42,812 nt of DNA from an uncultured Verrucomicrobiota bacterium (GTDB taxonomy: Bacteria; Verrucomicrobiota; Kiritimatiellia; RFP12; UBA1067). Location of the stretch: the NCBI GenBank assembly GCA_946631535.1, contig CAMPAF010000001.1:1-42812 (forward strand), written 5' to 3'. The position numbers and the translations under genes were made by a program. Positions 1-6,420 of the stretch are shown here, piece after piece (within the stretch, counting starts at the first letter, position 1; each line of letters starts with the position of its first letter). The notes under the pieces are model-generated. The model searched no databases, had not been told where the DNA came from, and worked only from the letters and a program-made list of their open reading frames with translations.

Positions 1-55
1 GCCGCGAAGTGCAGGAGCATCCGGCACACGCCCAGCCGCTCCCTGCGGAACTCGT
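1..55. repeat. Terminal direct repeat, left copy (circular-contig overlap)
   Basis: These 55 bases are identical to the last 55 bases of the window. The exonuclease gene that crosses the junction stays in frame when the ends are merged (181 + 866 = 1047 bases, 349 codons). That supports an assembly overlap of a circular or circularly permuted molecule, not a biological long terminal repeat. Confidence 0.9.
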
Positions 56-866
56 CGAGCATGTCGAGCGTGATCGCCACCTCTCGCCGCGCGAAGTACC
101 GTTCCGCCTCCGCGCTCATCGCGTCGAGGATTCGGGATCCGTACTCGTCCGGCGTCTCTGCATGTCCGCTCACGCGCTCGCCCTTTGAGGCGTCCGCCGT
201 CAGCTTCGGCGTCCCGTCCCTCTTGATCCGCCGGTTGCCGTCCGCATCCAGGACGATCGGCAAGCCGTTCTCGTCGAGGTCTGGGATGTTCGCCTTCGGC
301 TGCAACTGCGGCTTGCGGATGACGTCGTACACGCACACCGGCAGCTCGCCCGTGGCGTGGTACACCCATCCCGCGTAGGCGAGGAGCTGGATGTTGAACT
401 TCAGGCGGTTCCAGTAGTCGGAAGTCTCGCCCACGTCGTCGCTCGTGGTCTTGCGCTCCCACACCACCCTGCGCCCGTCCTTCAGCACGGCGAGGCCGTC
501 CACCTTGCCGCGCTGCTCGAACGTCCGCGATCCGTCGATCGGGTCGACGAACTCGACCTCCGGCTCCATCGCCTGGCAGTCCCTGTCCTCGACCTCGCCA
601 TACGTGCGGTCGTACGCGCCGAGGATGCCGAACACCTTGGCCGCCATCCACTCGTCGAGCGTCCCGCCCGTGAGCGCCGCCGCGTACTGCGCTCCGAAGT
701 CCAGGCCCTTGGCTCGAGCCTCGCCGCCGTTGTGCACCGCCGTGCCGATCCGCAGGGCCTCGGAAGGGTTCGCCTCCTTCAGCCCGAGGATGTTGTCGTA
801 CCAGTAGCGGCGCGGACACCTAAGCGCACACGCCATGCTCGATGCGGTCAGGATGATCTTGCTCAC
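1..866 (-). CDS. Cas4/RecB-like PD-(D/E)XK exonuclease with 4Fe-4S cysteines, N-terminal part
   Basis: The gene runs off the left edge and finishes at the right edge of the window; joined it is 348 aa. It starts with GTG, overlapping the upstream stop (GTGA). PD-(D/E)XK nuclease motifs are clear: D123 in GKVDG, E137 and K139 in WERKTTS, and Q160 in NIQLLAYA. Cys17 (in CPRRYW) together with three C-terminal cysteines (C310-x2-C313-x5-C319, seen in the other fragment) matches the four-cysteine iron-sulfur pattern of Cas4 and AddB-type nucleases. There is no CRISPR array or other cas gene, so this is most likely a phage recombination exonuclease. It works next to the RecA-like ATPase encoded just upstream in transcription. 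The biochemical polarity of digestion cannot be told from the sequence. Confidence 0.85.
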   Translation of the reverse strand, partial: MSKIILTASSMACALRCPRRYWYDNILGLKEANPSEALRIGTAVHNGGEARAKGLDFGAQYAAALTGGTLDEWMAAKVFGILGAYDRTYGEVEDRDCQAMEPEVEFVDPIDGSRTFEQRGKVDGLAVLKDGRRVVWERKTTSDDVGETSDYWNRLKFNIQLLAYAGWVYHATGELPVCVYDVIRKPQLQPKANIPDLDENGLPIVLDADGNRRIKRDGTPKLTADASKGERVSGHAETPDEYGSRILDAMSAEAERYFARREVAITLDMLDEFRRERLGVCRMLLHFA

Positions 867-1321
867 TTCGCGCCCTCCTTCCCGACGAACGCGCGGTACT
901 CCTTCTTGATCTCCTGTTCCGCGTTCCTCACCATTGACAGCATCTTGTCGCCGTCCTGAAGAATGCCGGAGAACTCCTCGCGGAGCGCCAGCATCACCTT
1001 CTTCAGGACATAGGCGCGCAGCTTCGTCGCGACGTCCTGCTTCGACGCCTGCACCTGCTTCACCGCAATCATGCAGGTGAGGTTGTGCGTGTCGTCGTCT
1101 CCGGTCATGCTGAACTCGATCTCCATCTTCCCGGACGCGTTCCCCGTCCCGGATCCGGAGCCTCCGTCACCGTCGGCGGTCTCTATCTTCAGAAGCCCCG
1201 TCTCGATGACCGTCGCCATGTCCATCTTGAAGCCCAGCAGCCTCTCGATGTCCTGCGGCGTGGCGTCGGGATTGCGCTTGAAGTAGTCCCGCACCGTCTC
1301 TCTCTGTCTGTCGTTTAGCAT
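863..1321 (-). CDS. Hypothetical early protein, 152 aa
   Basis: No family is recognised. The N-terminus has a short helix-rich segment that could be a small DNA-binding or adaptor fold. The middle holds a Gly/Ser linker (about residues 52-62), then a region rich in beta and helix character ending in a charged helix. It lies between the ParB-like protein and the Cas4-like nuclease, and its stop overlaps the nuclease start, so the two are probably translated together. An AACGAAAGG leader precedes the ATG. A role in the recombination module is an inference from position only. Confidence 0.75.
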   Translation of the reverse strand: MLNDRQRETVRDYFKRNPDATPQDIERLLGFKMDMATVIETGLLKIETADGDGGSGSGTGNASGKMEIEFSMTGDDDTHNLTCMIAVKQVQASKQDVATKLRAYVLKKVMLALREEFSGILQDGDKMLSMVRNAEQEIKKEYRAFVGKEGAK

Positions 1322-1337
1322 CGTAGTGTTCCTTTCG

Positions 1338-2900
1338 TTAGTCTTCGGTTTCCTCGTCGTCGAAGGGTTCTTCGTCCTCGCCGTCGTCGGCTTCCGTGGA
1401 CGATGAAGCCCACACCACCTTGACCGGCTCGCGAAGTTTCAGCACCCTCTCGTCAGGCGCAATGAGTTGGCGTTCCTCGTCTGTCAACGCCTCTGCCGTC
1501 GGTGGCAGAATCGCAATCAGAAGTTCGGCGTACTTCGCACCGATCTCCGGCTTGACCAGTTTCGCCGCAATCTCGGCCGCGGCCAGAGGCGCCCACCGCT
1601 CCATCGGCGCAAAGTCATTTGCGCTTGGGTCGAGCAGGTACGTCCTCGCGGCGACCTCCGCGTTCGTCTGCGATCCGAACACGCGCCACGAGCTGCCGAT
1701 GTCGAACACCCTCTGGAATGCAAGGGCGATCTGCACGTCTACCGTGTATGCCGCCATAATCACTCCCGAAAGGTTGCTCTCGCACCACGCGGCCAGCTTG
1801 CGCCTCGCCTTGTTAGCGGCGATCTTGATCCTGCGCAGCTCCTTCTCCTCGTCGCTCATACCCCCGCCGGGCTTGCCCTGCTTCGGGGACTCGCCCCACT
1901 GCATCTGAGTCTCGCCGCTGTAGTCCTTCCAGACGTACAGCGTGTCGTGCTTCTTGTCGGGCTTGGACTGCAAGCTGATGGAGTAGTCGGGATGGTTCTC
2001 GCTCTCCTTCACCGTCGCGCCCGCAGCCTTCGCGTCCGCGATCGTCGCCTTGACCGCATCGGCCACCTTGCGCTTGTAGCACTTGGAGTCGAGGCACTTC
2101 CCGAAGGTCGCGGGCTTGCCGTCCCAGTCGAACAGCTCGGGCGAGCATCCCGTGTTGTTCGGGCACGTCTTGCACGGCGTCCTGTCGAACGGCACCTTCT
2201 TCAGGTCCTGCGTCTCGCGGTCGAACTGGTCCTCGATGTCGCACCAGCGGAGCGCGCCGCTTCCGTTGTACCTGTCCGCGTTCTTCAGGCGCTCCTGCAC
2301 CCCCTCGGGGTACGCCGCGACGTGCTCCAGGCAGTCGGTCGTGATCTGCTCGCCGTCCTTCACGCGCTTGCGCCACGACTTCGAGAGGCGCGAGAGGTTC
2401 AGCCTCCGCGCCACCCATTCGCGGCCACGCCCGGTCTCGGCGGCGATCTCGTCCTGCGTCATGCCGGACTTCACCAGTCCGCCCACCAGCTCGGACTCGA
2501 GAAGGGGGTCGGCGTCCTTGCGCTGCAAGTTCGCGATGAACGTCATGCGCTTGGCCGTCGGCTCGTCGATGCCCACGAGGATGTCGCACGGCACCTTGTC
2601 GAGTTTCGCGACCTTCGCGGCCGCGAGACGCCTATGCCCGGAGAGAAGCGTCGCGCCTCCGTCCGCGTCCATCATCGCCACGAGGGGTTCGATCACCCCC
2701 AGCGACTCGATGCTCGCCGCGAGATCCGCCACGCTTTCTGGCGTTATCTTCGGGCGCGGGTTCCAGGGCGCGACCTTCAGCTTCGCGACCTCCAGTTCCG
2801 TCCGCTTCCGCTCGTAGTCCGCCACCTTCGGCGCGGACACGGCTTCGGCCTCCTTCGGCTGCTTCTTGGCCGCAGCCCTGGCCTTTGTCTTTGTCTTCAT
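1338..2900 (-). CDS. ParB-like nuclease/HTH domain protein, 520 aa
   Basis: The N-terminus (about residues 40-200) has the ParB/RepB/Spo0J arrangement: a segment on where the partition-type fold begins, then the conserved LLSGHRRLAAAK box, then NLQRKDADPL and a helix-turn-helix (MTQDEIAAETGRGREWVARRL). A cysteine cluster follows (CKTCPNNTGC and GKCLDSKCYKR), which probably binds zinc. The C-terminus is acidic (DDGEDEEPFDDEETED). The start at 2900 is chosen because an AACGAAAGG leader sits just upstream; a longer in-frame reading to 3059 only adds low-quality sequence. Phage ParB-like proteins often act in gene regulation or DNA modification, not plasmid-style partition. No ParA is present here. 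It is one of three ParB-like proteins in the window. Confidence 0.85.
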   Translation of the reverse strand: MKTKTKARAAAKKQPKEAEAVSAPKVADYERKRTELEVAKLKVAPWNPRPKITPESVADLAASIESLGVIEPLVAMMDADGGATLLSGHRRLAAAKVAKLDKVPCDILVGIDEPTAKRMTFIANLQRKDADPLLESELVGGLVKSGMTQDEIAAETGRGREWVARRLNLSRLSKSWRKRVKDGEQITTDCLEHVAAYPEGVQERLKNADRYNGSGALRWCDIEDQFDRETQDLKKVPFDRTPCKTCPNNTGCSPELFDWDGKPATFGKCLDSKCYKRKVADAVKATIADAKAAGATVKESENHPDYSISLQSKPDKKHDTLYVWKDYSGETQMQWGESPKQGKPGGGMSDEEKELRRIKIAANKARRKLAAWCESNLSGVIMAAYTVDVQIALAFQRVFDIGSSWRVFGSQTNAEVAARTYLLDPSANDFAPMERWAPLAAAEIAAKLVKPEIGAKYAELLIAILPPTAEALTDEERQLIAPDERVLKLREPVKVVWASSSTEADDGEDEEPFDDEETED

Positions 2901-2952
2901 GTCTGTACCTTTCGTTTGCCCATCCCCGCCGCACCGTGCGGCAGGGAAATCT

Positions 2953-3207
2953 TCACTCGCCTTGCGCCTCCAGTTCAGCGCGCAGTGCCTCGCACTCCGC
3001 GCTGAACTGGTCCGGCGTAGCCGCGAGAAACAGCCACGCCACGAGCGCGAGCAGGGCAAGGGCGAGAACCCCGGCCACGACTTCGCCCGCCGCCCTGAGC
3101 CGTCTGCGCCGCTGTCTGCGGCGAATCTCGCGGTCGTATTCCTCCAGCGTCATTCCCGACAGCTGCCTGTCCCATTCTTCCATCGTCATCTTTTGACCCT
3201 CCGTCAT
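2953..3207 (-). CDS. Small single-pass membrane protein, 84 aa
   Basis: A charged N-terminal half containing a run of arginines is followed by one hydrophobic segment of about 20 residues (GVLALALLALVAWLFLA) and a short acidic tail. The basic stretch before the hydrophobic segment suggests that the N-terminus stays inside. The ATG overlaps the stop of the upstream gene (ATGA), which fixes the start. No family is recognised. Small membrane proteins in the early region of temperate phages are often superinfection-exclusion or host-takeover factors, but nothing in the sequence shows this. Confidence 0.75.
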   Translation of the reverse strand: MTEGQKMTMEEWDRQLSGMTLEEYDREIRRRQRRRRLRAAGEVVAGVLALALLALVAWLFLAATPDQFSAECEALRAELEAQGE

Positions 3208-3410
3208 TCCGGCTTCGTGGACAGCACCACCATGATCGCGCTACGCCGCCACCTGCGGCACCGGCCAACGACCACGGGATTCGCCTTGCGCACGTCCACC
3301 TTCCCCTTGGGGCAGACGTACGACTCCATGCAGTGCTGGCGAAGGGCGACGCGGGAAAGCCCGAACAGCTCCGCCGCCTCCTTGTCGCCTATCACTTCAG
3401 TCTGGTTCAT
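3204..3410 (-). CDS. Small MerR/excisionase-type helix-turn-helix protein, 68 aa
   Basis: Residues about 7-25 (GDKEAAELFGLSRVALRQHC) fit the helix-turn-helix of the excisionase/HTH_17 group, where an alpha-helical domain chooses a DNA site. The rest is short and basic (KGKVDVRKANPVVVGRCRRWRR). The start overlaps the stop of the 55-aa protein upstream, and its own stop overlaps the next start, so three small genes form one coupled unit. It could be an excisionase or a transcription regulator. The integrase is encoded in the opposite direction some 3.6 kb away. Confidence 0.7.
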   Translation of the reverse strand: MNQTEVIGDKEAAELFGLSRVALRQHCMESYVCPKGKVDVRKANPVVVGRCRRWRRSAIMVVLSTKPE

Positions 3411-3574
3411 TTCGTACCGCCTTCCGCCTTGATGGCCATGCGCACCACCTGGGCGGCCGCAGTGCTCGGCTTCGGCTCGCAGCGCATGTCGCACAGTTTC
3501 GCCGCCTCCGCCTTCGTGAGGTCGAAGGTGCAGCGCACCCTGTCCTCGCCCTCGTTCTCGATCTTTGCTTTCAT
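3407..3574 (-). CDS. Ribbon-helix-helix-like putative repressor, 55 aa
   Basis: The layout is that of small Arc/MetJ-type proteins: a short strand (DRVRCTFDLT), a helix (KAEAAKLCDMRC) and a second helix ending VVRMAIKAEG. It has a strong AAGGAGG ribosome site, and its stop overlaps the next ATG. A perfect 16-bp palindrome (GCGCGTTATAACGCGC) lies immediately upstream of the ribosome site at 3591-3606. The same core recurs inside the main leftward promoter. Dimeric ribbon-helix-helix proteins bind palindromes, so autoregulation and control of the early promoter are plausible inferences. Confidence 0.7.
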   Translation of the reverse strand: MKAKIENEGEDRVRCTFDLTKAEAAKLCDMRCEPKPSTAAAQVVRMAIKAEGGTK

Positions 3575-3590
3575 GGTCTCGTTCCTCCTT

Positions 3591-3606
3591 GCGCGTTATA
3601 ACGCGC
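3591..3606. promoter_or_regulatory. Perfect palindrome GCGCGTTATAACGCGC, candidate operator 1
   Basis: A 16-bp perfect dyad sits directly ahead of the ribosome site of the 55-aa ribbon-helix-helix-like gene. Related copies lie at 3675-3690 and 6225-6238. The dyad has no loop and no T-run, so a terminator is unlikely; a protein-binding site fits better. Confidence 0.6.
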
Positions 3607-3619
3607 CATGCCAAAAAAA

Positions 3620-3823
3620 CTACTCGCCCTGCCTCTGCGACTTCCGCGCACCCGCGACGTCCGCCAGGATGTCGGCGCGATATAACGCGCCACGGCCAAA
3701 AAGACGGCGCATCCGCGCACGTTCTTTTTTCACCACGGCGGATGCCGTGGTGTGTCGCTTCGCCGCGATCCGCTCGATCGCCCTGCGATCGCCGGTCGCC
3801 TTCACTCCGATGTCTGTTGCCAT
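3620..3823 (-). CDS. Small basic hypothetical protein, 67 aa
   Basis: A short, lysine- and arginine-rich, probably helical protein (RAIERIAAKRHTTASAVVKKERARMRR) that could bind nucleic acid. The start at 3823 is supported by an AACGAAAGG leader close upstream. Its coding region contains the second, slightly imperfect copy of the TATAAC palindrome (3675-3690). No family is recognised. Confidence 0.7.
   Translation of the reverse strand: MATDIGVKATGDRRAIERIAAKRHTTASAVVKKERARMRRLFGRGALYRADILADVAGARKSQRQGE
3675..3690. promoter_or_regulatory. Near-perfect palindrome GCGCGATATAACGCGC, candidate operator 2
   Basis: Same dyad as at 3591-3606 with one mismatched base pair. It lies inside the 67-aa coding region, 69 bp upstream (in transcription) of operator 1. 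Paired operators at this spacing could allow co-operative binding or DNA looping. Confidence 0.5.
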
Positions 3824-3840
3824 TGCTCGTTCCTTTCGTT

Positions 3841-4122
3841 TTACGCGTTCGCCTTCTTGCGGCGCTCGCTGCGTTCTCGTTTCGCGGCGCGGATCGCCTC
3901 GGCTCCTTCCCGGACCCTCTCGCGCCATTCTCCCACGACCTTGCGGTCGCGCATCATCCCGTGCGCCTCGGCACGGGCGAAGATGAACTCCCGGAACATG
4001 TCACTGACCGTTCCGGCCCCCTCGGCCTCCGCCACCAGCGCCGTCAGCGCCTTTACCTCCGGGCTGTCGAGAAACCCGATCAGCACGTCGTCGGGGTTGT
4101 GTGGTCCGCTTGTCTTGCTCAT
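3841..4122 (-). CDS. Hypothetical early protein, 93 aa
   Basis: A mostly helical, highly charged protein with a basic C-terminal helix (AKRERSERRKKANA). It has a good ribosome site (AAAGGAGA about 10 bases before ATG). The first 122 bp lie inside the 3' end of the preceding same-strand ORF in another frame. Codon use and composition look normal for this genome, so it is likely the genuine reading of the overlap. No family is recognised. Confidence 0.7.
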   Translation of the reverse strand: MSKTSGPHNPDDVLIGFLDSPEVKALTALVAEAEGAGTVSDMFREFIFARAEAHGMMRDRKVVGEWRERVREGAEAIRAAKRERSERRKKANA

Positions 4123-4342
4123 TGTCTCTTGTCTCCTTTGGTCTCTGTGTGATCGTGAAGTTCTCCATCATTCGGCGGCACTCGTCAATCGTGGCGCCAT
4201 AGGCGAAGGGGAGCTGCCCCCCCCCCTGAACGTCATCGAAACGAACGCTCCCGTCGAACTCGAACCAGTATCCGTACTGGCCCTGGTACGCGGCGACGAA
4301 CCGCCCGCGCAGGCGCGCTGGCACATGCTTTGCGAAGTCCAT
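4001..4342 (-). CDS. Hypothetical protein, 113 aa, with a C-terminus overlapping the next gene
   Basis: The first 75 or so residues look like a real small domain (YGYWFEFDGSVRFDD, then FAYGATIDECRRMMEN). It loosely resembles HicB-like folds in which a strand pair is followed by a helix starting after G-x-T. The last 40 residues (Arg/Gly-rich) are simply the other frame of the downstream gene, so the natural stop may have been lost. A run of ten G (minus strand) at 4217-4226 lies in the coding region; one inserted or lost base would end the protein early. A GGAGGT ribosome site supports the start. Confidence 0.55.
   Translation of the reverse strand: MDFAKHVPARLRGRFVAAYQGQYGYWFEFDGSVRFDDVQGGGQLPFAYGATIDECRRMMENFTITQRPKETRDNEQDKRTTQPRRRADRVSRQPGGKGADGAGGGGRGGRNGQ
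4217..4226. repeat. Homopolymer C10 (G10 in the coding strand)
   Basis: Ten consecutive C on the plus strand within the 113-aa ORF. Such tracts slip during replication and are also error-prone in sequencing, so the frame across this point is not certain. Confidence 0.9.
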
Positions 4343-4361
4343 GTTGTCGTACCTCCACGCA

Positions 4362-5279
4362 TCACGCTTCCGTCCAGTACGTCCATGTGTGGATTTTCGA
4401 CGCGCCGAAGCGTTTCCAGTAGGCGTTGACGCGCCTCCTGAAGTCCGTCCGCACGGCCATGTACCCTCTGCGCATCCTCCGCATGTCTTCGTCGTTCAGG
4501 ATGCGCACCACCGTCTCCGGGCGTCCGGCGTTCGCAGCATTCCCGAGGTACATGCTCCCGTCCGTGAGGCCGCCGCGCATGAGGCACGGCACAAAGTCAC
4601 CTCGCCAGGTCTCCGCGCCGTCTCCGCCCGTCCTGGCGAACCTCCACGCACGGCGGCCGACGAGGTGGACCATCTCGCGGTCGAAGTCTCCGACGTTCGC
4701 GCGCTTGAACCCTTCCTCGGTGCGCTTGTACTCCAGCACCTTGTGGGCGTACGCCATCGTGCCGTACTCCTCGCCGCCCTGCCCCCGGTCGTCCTCCCCG
4801 CAGCAGAAGCGCGTCTGGATCGACGGCCTGCCGATCGGAAGCACCACGCCGTCCGACAGCTCCACGAAGCGGTCGCGCTTCATCAGGAAGTCGCGCTCTC
4901 GGTCGTACATCCTCGCCCTGCGATCCGTGCTACGGTCGTACCCCCTCGCCGCCATGTACACGGCGCACAGACGCTCCTGCTCCATCCGCTCCGCCGACTT
5001 CGGGCGGCTCGCGGACTTCTTCGCCTCGGCCTCCGCCTCGGCCTTGAGTGTCCAGTAGTCGCGGGGTATCGAACTCTCGCTGTACAGTCCCTCCTGCCAG
5101 TCGCATCCGGGATCCGTCTCGACGTCCTGGAACATCAGCTCGGGGTCGCGCTCGTCGCGGTAGATCCGCTTGCATGCCGCCTCGAACTCCTCCGCGTTCG
5201 CGAACCTGTCGAGATCGAGCCACGCGCCGGAGAGGTCTCCGTTGTTGTACTTCGCGTATGTGCCGACGTAGAGTTTCAT
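4362..5279 (-). CDS. ArdA-like antirestriction protein with an extra C-terminal domain, 305 aa
   Basis: Residues 1 to about 60 match the start of ArdA antirestriction proteins: MKLYVGTYAKYNNGDLSGAWLDL, then an acidic stretch (RDERDPELMFQDVE). ArdA mimics B-form DNA and blocks type I restriction enzymes. The usual protein is about 165 aa. Here the ArdA-like start leads into a charged linker (about 75-140) and then a different domain containing LPIGRPSIQTRFCCGEDD and ending WTYWTEA. That C-terminal part is not recognised; similar segments occur in large polyvalent mobile-element proteins. The ATG overlaps the stop of the gene before it. The combination suggests protection of incoming DNA, but the missing second ArdA half makes activity uncertain. 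Confidence 0.65.
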   Translation of the reverse strand: MKLYVGTYAKYNNGDLSGAWLDLDRFANAEEFEAACKRIYRDERDPELMFQDVETDPGCDWQEGLYSESSIPRDYWTLKAEAEAEAKKSASRPKSAERMEQERLCAVYMAARGYDRSTDRRARMYDRERDFLMKRDRFVELSDGVVLPIGRPSIQTRFCCGEDDRGQGGEEYGTMAYAHKVLEYKRTEEGFKRANVGDFDREMVHLVGRRAWRFARTGGDGAETWRGDFVPCLMRGGLTDGSMYLGNAANAGRPETVVRILNDEDMRRMRRGYMAVRTDFRRRVNAYWKRFGASKIHTWTYWTEA

Positions 5280-5539
5280 GCGTCCACCTCCCCGTCGTCC
5301 TCGTCACCCTCCGGCCAGAACTCGCACTCGTCCCACGCCTCGCGAGGGCATCCGTAGTCCTCGTGGTCGGAGCAGGCGAGCCATACCGCCCTGGGGGAAT
5401 CGTCCTCGCCGCGTTCGACGCAGACGTTCCTCAGCGATCCGGTCATCGGATAGTTCGGCTGCATCGCAAGCCGTATCGGAGTGCTGGGGTCGAGGTCTTC
5501 GATCGCGTCCAGCAAGTCTTGCACAGTGTCAATTCGCAT
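5276..5539 (-). CDS. Small acidic hypothetical protein, 87 aa
   Basis: It begins MRIDTVQDLLDAIEDLDPSTPIRLAMQPNYPM. This pattern (a helix, then D-P-x-T-P-hydrophobic, then QPxxPM) is familiar from small proteins of unknown function in plasmids and phages. The C-terminus is strongly acidic (EDDGEVDA). The start at 5539 has a GAGGGAG ribosome site, and the stop overlaps the ArdA-like start, so the two are coupled. An acidic partner next to an antirestriction protein is suggestive only. Confidence 0.75.
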   Translation of the reverse strand: MRIDTVQDLLDAIEDLDPSTPIRLAMQPNYPMTGSLRNVCVERGEDDSPRAVWLACSDHEDYGCPREAWDECEFWPEGDEDDGEVDA

Positions 5540-5552
5540 GGTTCGCCCTCCC

Positions 5553-5747
5553 TCAGTACGTGTTCGAGTTGCGAGCGCCAACGATATGGCAGCGATTCGA
5601 TCCCCGCAGCTTGATCTCGCCGCAGTTCTCCCATTCTCCGTTCGCCCAGACCTTTACCTTCGATCCGGGGAGTCCGGTGCGCCTCATTTCGGCCTTGGCT
5701 TTCGTGAGGCTGAAATACTCTTCGTTTCCGACGTAGTAAACTGTCAT
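5553..5747 (-). CDS. Small hypothetical protein, 64 aa
   Basis: The start at 5747 is preceded by the full leader motif GGCAAAAACGAAAGG. The protein (MTVYYVGNEEYFSLTKAKAEMRRTG then KVKVWANGEWENCGEI) looks like a compact alpha/beta domain. No family is recognised. Confidence 0.75.
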   Translation of the reverse strand: MTVYYVGNEEYFSLTKAKAEMRRTGLPGSKVKVWANGEWENCGEIKLRGSNRCHIVGARNSNTY

Positions 5748-5754
5748 TGCCGTT

Positions 5755-5803
5755 GCCTTTCGTTTTTGCCTTGCCCCGCCCGGCTGCCCATGCCAGGCGG
5801 GGC
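5755..5803 (-). promoter_or_regulatory. Hairpin plus conserved early leader before the 64-aa gene
   Basis: An 8-bp stem (GCCCCGCC paired with GGCGGGGC, 5773-5780 and 5796-5803) is followed, in the minus direction, by GGCAAAAACGAAAGG and the start codon. There is no T-run, so it is not a typical terminator. It may set apart translation of the two neighbouring genes or be a processing site. Confidence 0.5.
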
Positions 5804-5811
5804 GTTCCATC

Positions 5812-6147
5812 TTACGCAACGGCCTCAGCCAGAACGCGGTCGCAGTTCGCGGAGATCAGCGAAACGGCCTTGCGCAGATCCGCGTTCTTCTTCTGCAACA
5901 TGCGGTGGCAGTCCTTGAGGTAGATCACCTCTTTCGCAAAATCCTTCTCGGTGGCTTCGCTGGCCTTGAACGCCTGGCTCACCGCACGGACGAACTTGCG
6001 CGTCGTCTCGTCCTTCAGCATCGCGCAGAAGTCATCCTTGTCGATGTCCTTCGCGCCCATGTACGCCGGCTCGAACCAGTCGGCGTAGTTCTCGTGATCG
6101 GTCTTGTCGAGGAACGGCGTCCTCTTCTCGAACTCTTGCTTTTGCAT
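5812..6147 (-). CDS. First gene of the early leftward operon, hypothetical, 111 aa
   Basis: Helical throughout, with a possible short coiled coil near residues 70-95 (AKEVIYLKDCHRMLQKKNADLRKA, seen in parts). The gene is the first after the strong leftward promoter at 6213-6241 and carries the GGGCAAAAACGAAAGG leader, so it should be an immediate-early product. No family is recognised and no helix-turn-helix is evident. Confidence 0.75.
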   Translation of the reverse strand: MQKQEFEKRTPFLDKTDHENYADWFEPAYMGAKDIDKDDFCAMLKDETTRKFVRAVSQAFKASEATEKDFAKEVIYLKDCHRMLQKKNADLRKAVSLISANCDRVLAEAVA

Positions 6148-6157
6148 CTTCTTGTTT

Positions 6158-6173
6158 CCTTTCGTTTTTGCCC
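6158..6173 (-). promoter_or_regulatory. Early leader motif GGGCAAAAACGAAAGG
   Basis: The clearest copy of a leader shared by many early genes, here 10 bases ahead of the first leftward gene. GAAAGG serves as the ribosome site; the upstream GGGCAAAAAC is conserved beyond what ribosome binding needs. Other full copies: 2908-2921, 5755-5770, 6396-6411, 7038-7056, 38821-38836. Confidence 0.7.
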
Positions 6174-6212
6174 TGTCATTCGCAAACGCCCTATTTGCTC
6201 TTGACGCCCCAA

Positions 6213-6241
6213 ATTATACCATATCGCGTTATAACGCGCAA
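6213..6241 (-). promoter_or_regulatory. Main early leftward promoter, TTGCGC-N17-TATAAT
   Basis: On the minus strand, TTGCGC (6236-6241) and TATAAT (6213-6218) are separated by exactly 17 bp. TGG before TATAAT also makes an extended -10. The spacer and -35 overlap the palindrome CGCGTTATAACGCG (6225-6238), so a bound repressor would block RNA polymerase. Confidence 0.8.
6225..6238. promoter_or_regulatory. Palindrome CGCGTTATAACGCG, candidate operator 3
   Basis: A 14-bp perfect dyad lying between the -35 and -10 of the leftward promoter. It is the same core found at 3591-3606 and 3675-3690. Confidence 0.65.
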
Positions 6242-6374
6242 GGGGGAAAATGAAGAAAAATTATTTTTTTTTACAACGCCGAAAAACCCTTGTTTTATGG
6301 GGCTGAAACGCATGTCCACCACCTTCTGGAACCACCTCCACCACCTGGAGCGACGTGCGAAAACGTCAGGGATA
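6242..6374. other. Divergent control region without a gene
   Basis: Between the two divergent promoters lies about 130 bp with no credible gene. It holds a T-rich stretch (6262-6271) and a CCACC-rich segment at 6315-6350 with an inverted repeat (CTCCA, then TGGAG). These could be binding sites of a regulator, but no clear operator consensus is visible. Confidence 0.5.
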
Positions 6375-6383
6375 TGATATACT
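6375..6383 (+). promoter_or_regulatory. Rightward promoter with extended -10 (TGATATACT)
   Basis: TG-A-TATACT at 6375-6383 is a good extended -10; the -35 position (6355-6360, GTGCGA) is poor. It would start transcripts just ahead of the leader motif and the 138-aa gene. Confidence 0.55.
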
Positions 6384-6420
6384 GTGCGGCGTCAAGGGCA
6401 AAAACGAAAGGCAACCACCA

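Noticed and set aside
4168..4587. Minus-strand ORF of 139 codons
   Set aside because: Shadow frame of the ArdA-like gene and the 113-aa gene; it would matter only if the G10 tract length were wrong.
5773..5803. Terminator
   Set aside because: The stem is strong, but neither strand has a T-run after it, and it sits directly before a leader and start codon.
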